A DNA stretch of 64,000 bases from Echinometra lucunter (Eukaryota > Echinodermata > Echinoidea > Camarodonta > Echinometridae), in NCBI GenBank assembly GCA_029962745.1, contig CM057162.1, forward strand, positions 11,254,123-11,318,122. The letters run 5' to 3'. Made by a program: the position numbers and the translations under genes. Within the stretch, counting starts at the first letter, position 1, and each line of letters opens with the position of its first letter. Below the pieces are notes generated by a model, which saw only the letters and a program-made list of their open reading frames with translations, had not been told where the DNA came from and searched no databases. Below are positions 58,751 through 64,000 of this stretch, in pieces.

Positions 58751-59469
58751 ATTCGAGTCTACCAAGGGCATGTAATGCAACCATGTGACATAAAGTAAGC
58801 CTGTTTATCTTTTATTGCATGACTACAAGATTTTGAGATGGTCCACCAAATTATTTCACACAGAGTTTTGACAAAATACATAGCAAAGTGTACATTATAT
58901 TGATTTTTCATTACTTACAAAAATCATTAAGGAAGAAACACAAGCCCTTTCTGAGTTATTTTTCTTCTAAACACAGGAGAAAAGCCTTATCAGTACTGGC
59001 AGTGATTGTGGACAGTCCATTAAACCTGAAGAAAGAGAGAATAAAGTGGTAAAATTGTTTCCGCTACAGACACCTTGGATATCAGAGTGATAACGAACAT
59101 GTATGAGAATGCGAATCCATAGGGGGAACGGAAGACAAATCTAAATCAGCATATTTTCTACTCTGGACTCGAAACAGAATCCATCTGTATCAATACAACC
59201 ATTTTGAGGACAAAATATACAAGGAGCTTTGTGAAAAAGTCCACCATCTAAAAATCATTTGTTTGGAGTATTAAGGCAAGAATTATGCAGGGACTACCGA
59301 CAAACCACAGATTGTTCAGTATGCAATGAAAGAGTCCGAATGCCAACTGCGAAATAACTTCAACAGAACAATGACTGAGAAGCTGTAATTATGGAAGTTG
59401 GACAACAAAAGCAAAAAGATCACATAGCTGCAAACATGATAACTTATTCATGGAAAAACCACTGATCAG
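58751..59469. other. Intergenic, possible further zinc-finger scrap
   Basis: Plus-strand 'acaggagaaaagccttatca' plus 'gtactggcagtgattgtgga' at about 58975-59013 is reminiscent of a TGEKPY linker and a DCG finger start, but stops and indels prevent a firm call. Otherwise nothing. Confidence 0.3.
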
Positions 59470-60540
59470 CTACGGTTGGTTCAGAAGTCTGGAAAACACT
59501 TCACCAGAAAGTGTGCACGCTTTTCTTCTCTGTGGATGTGTTGAGCAAGATTGCTCTTGCAAGAGAATATTTTACACATGTCGCACATTGATTAAGTTTT
59601 GTGTGTGTGTGTGTGGGTTTTCACGTGTCTTGATAGACTATCCTCATGGAGGTATTCTTTGATGCAAATGGAACATTAGTATGGTTTTGGTTATTCAGGG
59701 GCTGGCATAGGTGTCAAGTCTGTGGACAAACTGTCCTCAAGTGGCATGTGAGGCTGGCAAGACAGCACTTGTAGTACATGTACAGACATCATTTGACCGT
59801 CCTCAGAATCCCCTCCCATGTCCATTTCATTCTTTGTATTCATCCCTCCATGTCAACAGGGAGCTTTAGATATGCGATGTGAGTCCCACGACACAGAATC
59901 TTGGCAAAACTGTTGTCGCATGCGTGAGACAGCTCTTTCCAGTCCATCCTGCATCGTTTTTTTTTACGATGGTTCTGGGTCCAGTTTACCATCCTCTCCA
60001 ATTCACGACACGAAACCTTCTTTGACCGTTTTGTGACATAACAATGGTTCACATCAGGTTCTGATTTCAGCAGGCACACTTCTTTGATTGACTGCGTCTT
60101 CCCCAAATCTAAAGCCTCTCTGCAACACGACATGAGGAAAGAGGAGAATGTAAGTCAATCCGAGATTCCGCGTCATGGGACTCACGTCGCATATCTAAAG
60201 TGCCCTAATGTATAAGATGAGAACTTGCTGAATCTGATGTCTCCAACTAAACTATGCAATCTTCTACAAGATGAAACATACACTCTAATGTAGGCCTATG
60301 ACTAAACAGGTACTCACAGCTCTAGATCATTAAGATCTCATGTTGATGACTCTGACTTCCCAAGTCTCCTTGTACATAGAAATCTTCAAGATGTTTTTCA
60401 CAAGATAATCGATCACTAGATGTTTCCTGGACACTTCTCAGACTTTCATTTGTGATCTCCTGAATAAAATTCACACCAAGGCACAAAGAGTGGGATTACA
60501 ATGCAACCCTGACTTTTCGTAATGATAGAGAGGAAAGATT
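59470..60540 (-). pseudogene. Broken paralogous copy of the zinc-finger exon
   Basis: On the minus strand this segment parallels 62690-63350: matching strings include 'ctggaaaacacttcacca', 'cttctctgtggatgtgttga', 'gggctggcataggtgt', 'actgtcctcaagtggca', 'cccaagtctcctt' and 'aggcacaaagagtgggatta'. The last covers sequence upstream of the splice acceptor, so genomic DNA and not mRNA was duplicated. It has frameshifts, a run of GT replacing finger sequence near 59600, and a 347-bp TIR element inserted at 59859-60205. It cannot encode a zinc-finger protein. Confidence 0.8.
59859..60205. mobile_element. 347-bp TIR element inserted in the zinc-finger pseudogene
   Basis: Left gggagctttagatatgcgat plus 'gtgagtcccacgac'; right 'gtcatgggactcacgtcgca' plus 'tatctaaagtgccc', inverse over about 34 bp with four mismatches by hand count. 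The functional copy at 63050 reads through without it, which fixes the insertion. A 97-codon minus-strand frame inside is not recognised. Confidence 0.85.
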
Positions 60541-61389
60541 TGTTGAACAAAAAATGAATAAAAACGGAACAAAAACGCATGCTGTTTGTGTTTCAGTTAA
60601 AAAAGACAAAGTATTTGCAAGAACTTAAAAATGACCAACACAGTTCAGAAATGAGCAATGAAAGATGATAAAAAGTTCCAAGTTAAAGTAGAAATATTTG
60701 GTCTCAATGTCCGCTTTCAAACAATTAGACACTGAATGATTTATGGAGGTTTGTCTAACATAATTAGGCACTTCATGTCTAGTATATTTTCTCTTTAACA
60801 AGTGGTGTGTGCATATATTTGCAATAAGTAGACCATTCATACATGTATGTTCTTTGCATTCCTGTCTCTGTACTATTTGTTCTATACCAGATATGACTTT
60901 TCCCTTTTGTGCTCTCATATCTTCTCCTCAACTATTCTGACTCTGAATATTTGCTTCAAATGGAGCCAGAGACTCCAACTTTCCTGTTTTGAGCAGGAGA
61001 TCTCCCGCTTTGAGTCCATTTTCATAAAATCTCCAGCTCTCCCACTTGAATTTGAATTTCTCCCGCCCTAGCTTTCCTTATTTTTCTCCTGCTCAACCAC
61101 CTTTTTGAAAAAAATGAATCTGAATCATTGGATTGTAACTCATTTAGTGTTGTCATAATGTTAAAAAATAAGCCAAAGATGACATCAGAGAGCTTCTATA
61201 ACCCTAAACGTGCCTTCCGGCTGCATGGAATTTTGTGCTTTGCGCTGGTGATGTGGGTTAGCGCGCATTGAGTCAGTATCTCCCATTTGCTAGGGAATCT
61301 CGGCGGGAGAATCTCCCATTTAAGAGGTGCTTGGGGTTGGAGTCTCTGTTAAACACTGCTGAAAATATTTGCTATGTGGGTCCATTCAT
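60541..61389. other. Non-coding stretch between pseudogene and zinc-finger gene
   Basis: Nothing recognisable as a gene. From about 60965 to 61350, words such as 'gagactccaac', 'ctcccgct' and 'gggagaatctcccatt' recur in both orientations, with left 'agccagagactccaac' and right 'ggttggagtctct', so this is another likely foldback repeat. Confidence 0.5.
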
Positions 61390-62035
61390 GATCTAAAAGA
61401 TTACTGGACTGTGAGAATTTGCAACACCACATATGGTGCAATCACAGTATTTTTCTCCTTTGTGAGTTCTCTTCCATCTCGGCAGAGTACTGCCATTTGA
61501 AAATTTTTTTTCCACAGATGCATTCAGATTTTTCTCCATTGTGAGTTTTGATATTATTGGTGAGATCATAATCCTGGGCAAATCTTTTATCACAAACAGA
61601 ACAGGCCTTATTTCCAGTGTCTATATAGGTGATGCCTTACAGAAAAGCTTTTGCCACAAAGTGAACATTTAAAAGGCTTTTTCACGTGAGTTTTCATATG
61701 TCTCTTCACAAGCCTGCTTTTGTGGAAAATTCTTTGTTACAAACAAAACATGGATACCTCTTTGTCACCCACGTTTGATTTCATGGGACCAGATAAATCG
61801 GACGCTGAAGACCGATTTCATCTGTCAATTTCATATCATCTGCAAGAATTTGTTCGAAGGACTTATCTCCTGTGAAAAATTCTATGTCATCTGAAGGGTT
61901 TGATACAGGCAACAGACAAGGCATTTTTGCTTTGCTGGATTGCATAAGGTCTCCAAGATCTGACTCTGGTCTAGTGTGGGTCTCCATGTGCTCAGAAAAA
62001 TTACCTCTTTTTCCACAAATAGAGCACAAAAACCC
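61390..62035 (-). pseudogene. Decayed zinc-finger tail downstream of the exon stop
   Basis: After the TAA that closes the exon, the same frame continues with CSICGKRGNFSEHMETHT, a finger lacking about four residues. Further on come PCFVCNKEFSTKAGL (then a one-base shift), VKRHMKTHVKKPFKCSLCGK, SFSVRHHLYRHW and CSVCDKRFAQDYDL, separated by stops and shifts. These are remains of at least four or five C2H2 fingers. Either the gene was shortened by the stop, or this whole region is dying. Confidence 0.75.
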
Positions 62036-63312
62036 TTATTCCGCATGCACCGTCATAAAATGCTGTTTGAAATGCTGTTTCGAAGAAAACCTTTTGTCAC
62101 AGAGTAAGCATTCGAGAGGTATTTCGTCAGCGTGTGATGCCATGTGTGTGCTTAGGTGACTCCGTTGGGAAAATTCTTCGCCACAAATGGAACAATGATG
62201 CATTTTGCTGTCCATGTTGGATTTTGCAATAATGTTTGGACTTGAAAGTGCATAATTATGATCAACCTCATTTCTTTGGACAAGTGTGATATCATCTTCG
62301 AAATTTGAATTTACAGATTTTTCACCTTCCTGAGAGTTCATGTGCTCAGTGAAATCATCATTCGTTGGGAACTTGAGACAAAAACAGCGTGCATAAGCAT
62401 GTTCTTTAATTCTTCTGGGGATAACTGATCTATGTGTTGAAGAAAAGCCCCTGAGGCACAACGAACATTTAATGGGTTGGAGATCTGTGTGAGTTGTCAT
62501 ATGTCCTAAAAGACAGTTGGTAGTGGCAAACTCTTTGCTACAAAGGGAACACTGATAAGACCTTCCTGATGGGTGGGTTTTCATATGAACCAGTAGACCC
62601 TTGGACGAATCAAATTCCTTTTCACAAATCCTGCATTTATGGGGATTGTCTCCACTATGAGTAATTCTGTGTTTATTAAGATTCCCAAGGCTGGAAAACA
62701 CTTTACCACATTGATTACAATGGTGAAGGTTTTCTTCTCCGTGGATTCTCATGTGTTCTGCAAGAATGCTTTTTTGAGAAAATTTTTTGCAACACGTGGC
62801 ACACTGAAAGATTCCTTCCTCTGTGTGGGTTTCTATGTGTCTTGACAGATTAACTTCATGGCTGTATCTTTTACTACAAATGAAACACTGGCATTGTTTT
62901 GGATGTTTGGGCGCTGGCATAGGTGTGGATGAACTGTCCTCGATTGGCAAGTGAGGCTGGTAAGATGGCACAACATCTGGTACAGATGTCATTAGACACT
63001 CCTCCTCAGACTCCTCTTCCTTGTTCCTGTTATTCTTTGTGTCCATCCCACCATGTACGAGATGAGAACTTGCAGAATCTCGTGTCTCCATGTCAACTAT
63101 GCTCTCTTCTCCAAGACCAACAGAACAGTTTGCTGCATGACTAAAGAGGGACTCACAGAGATAACGATCTCTTTCTGATGAATCTGACCGAGTTCCCAAG
63201 TCTCCTTTTGCACAGAAATCTTTAAGATGTTTCATACCAGATAATCTATCACTTGACATTTCTTGGACGCTTCCCATACTTCCATCGATGTTCTCCTTAC
63301 TTGCACTCCCAC
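62036..63312 (-). CDS. C2H2 zinc-finger protein, large 3' exon
   Basis: The exon starts after acceptor TTTGTGCTTAG (phase 1) and stays open for about 424 codons to TAA (62038-62036). Counting from the exon start, residues 1 to about 140 are acidic and Ser-rich with no motif. Then come C2H2 fingers at about 143-163, 171-191, 199-219, 227-247 and 255-275, all with C-x2-C...H-x3-H. A degenerate finger follows at about 283-305 and a fragment near 310-325, then fingers at about 374-394 and 402-423. Linkers are only partly like TGEKP. Such proteins usually bind DNA in the nucleus; the target is unknown. Upstream exons should lie to the right, beyond what I can identify. The loss of fingers and the decayed tail downstream raise the possibility that the locus is degenerating. 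Confidence 0.8.
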
Positions 63313-64000
63313 CTAAGCACAAAGAGCAGGATTAAAATTCAATCTTGAGTTTTTGTAATGACGGGGCGGATTGTTTCTCACAACATAAAACATGACAAAA
63401 TAAAACAAAAGCTGGTTTTTCAATTTGCAAGTGACAGGGTATATGCAAGAAAATATCATTATCATCACTTTTATTACACATACCCTGCATTTCTAATATC
63501 TGACTCAAATTAGATTGCGCAATTACATGTAATCATAAATATACTAAAAAGTACAAACTGAAAAAAAGTGTTTTCAATGCCTTTCTGAGGGATTAAAAAA
63601 TGATAGCTGTGAAATGGGTAAAGAGAGATAAAGATACAGTTCAAGCTATTACTGTAATGCATGTTATGTCATAATAAGACCAATTTCACATTTTCTATAA
63701 TTGTACTGATACTTGATCGATACTGCTATAGGAAATTAAACAGAAAGTTAAATGTTTACAAAATTCCCTCTTCTTCAGAAAGAATTACTCATACATCTTC
63801 CAACTAAAGCTTTGACGCACTGGTCACTTTATGGTCTTCTTATTCACTACATACAGTAACTCCTTCCAGATAACTGACCTGCTTCCAATTCTGAGTACAA
63901 GTAGTGACATACTTGATGCCCTTTTGTCAAGAGTTAAAAGGTTGACCAGGTCCCAGTAGAGGGATTACCCATTACAAAGGGGTGCACTTCAGCACTTTAC
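63313..64000. other. Intron or upstream region of the zinc-finger gene
   Basis: AT-rich. A donor-like GAAGCAG|GTCAGTT on the minus strand near 63880 could end an upstream exon, but no supporting frame is seen. Confidence 0.35.

Noticed and set aside
59840..60133. 97-codon minus-strand frame as a gene
   Set aside because: It lies within a 347-bp TIR element and starts and ends with the element's own inverted repeats; not recognised as a transposase.

Overview
This is animal nuclear DNA. Genes are split by GT-AG introns, repeat density is high, and most of the 64 kb is non-coding. The organism is probably an echinoderm, most likely a sea urchin. That rests on the mix of tRNA-derived SINEs, foldback and TIR elements, long poly-G/poly-C runs and an invertebrate-type Ig/FN3 receptor gene, so it is inference and not proof. 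One assembly gap of 500 N lies at 1810-2309. All exon structures below were joined by hand from splice sites, reading phase and protein similarity.

Four protein-coding loci can be supported. (1) At the left edge, + strand, two in-phase exons (1-118 and 1666-1800) encode an extracytoplasmic loop and a membrane span of a multi-pass protein, perhaps MS4A-like; the gene runs off the left edge and into the gap. (2) On the - strand, 27399 down to 14353, eleven coding exons join with matching phases into an open frame of 495 codons: signal peptide, three Ig domains, one FN3 domain, a proline-rich stalk and a hydrophobic C-terminus. It looks like a complete cell-surface receptor or adhesion gene. The last two exons are the least certain. 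(3) On the + strand, 37156-46672, eight exons encode a complete 440-residue mitochondrial ribosomal protein mL37 (MRPL37). (4) At the right edge, - strand, 62036-63312 is one large exon of a C2H2 zinc-finger gene, followed by a decayed finger region (61390-62035) and a second, broken copy of the 5' part of the same exon (59470-60540) that carries an inserted TIR element.

The rest is repeats. At 5638-12746 a transposon-like element is amplified in tandem: five units of about 1.22-1.26 kb, each holding a long imperfect hairpin, with inverted termini at the outer ends of the array. The Ig gene introns hold microsatellites, a SINE fragment, a LINE remnant and copies of a short G/C-tipped element. 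MRPL37 introns hold an apparently identical 355-bp duplication, a SINE, foldback elements, a decayed copy of its own exon 5 and about six decayed copies of the 3' end of exon 7 embedded in GAT repeats. The stretch 47-59 kb is a dense collection of TIR and foldback elements with no gene I can support.

The strongest points for follow-up are the hairpin-bearing tandem array, the self-copied exons inside MRPL37, the assembled Ig/FN3 receptor with a possible GPI-type C-terminus, and the zinc-finger exon with its decaying tail and paralogous pseudogene.
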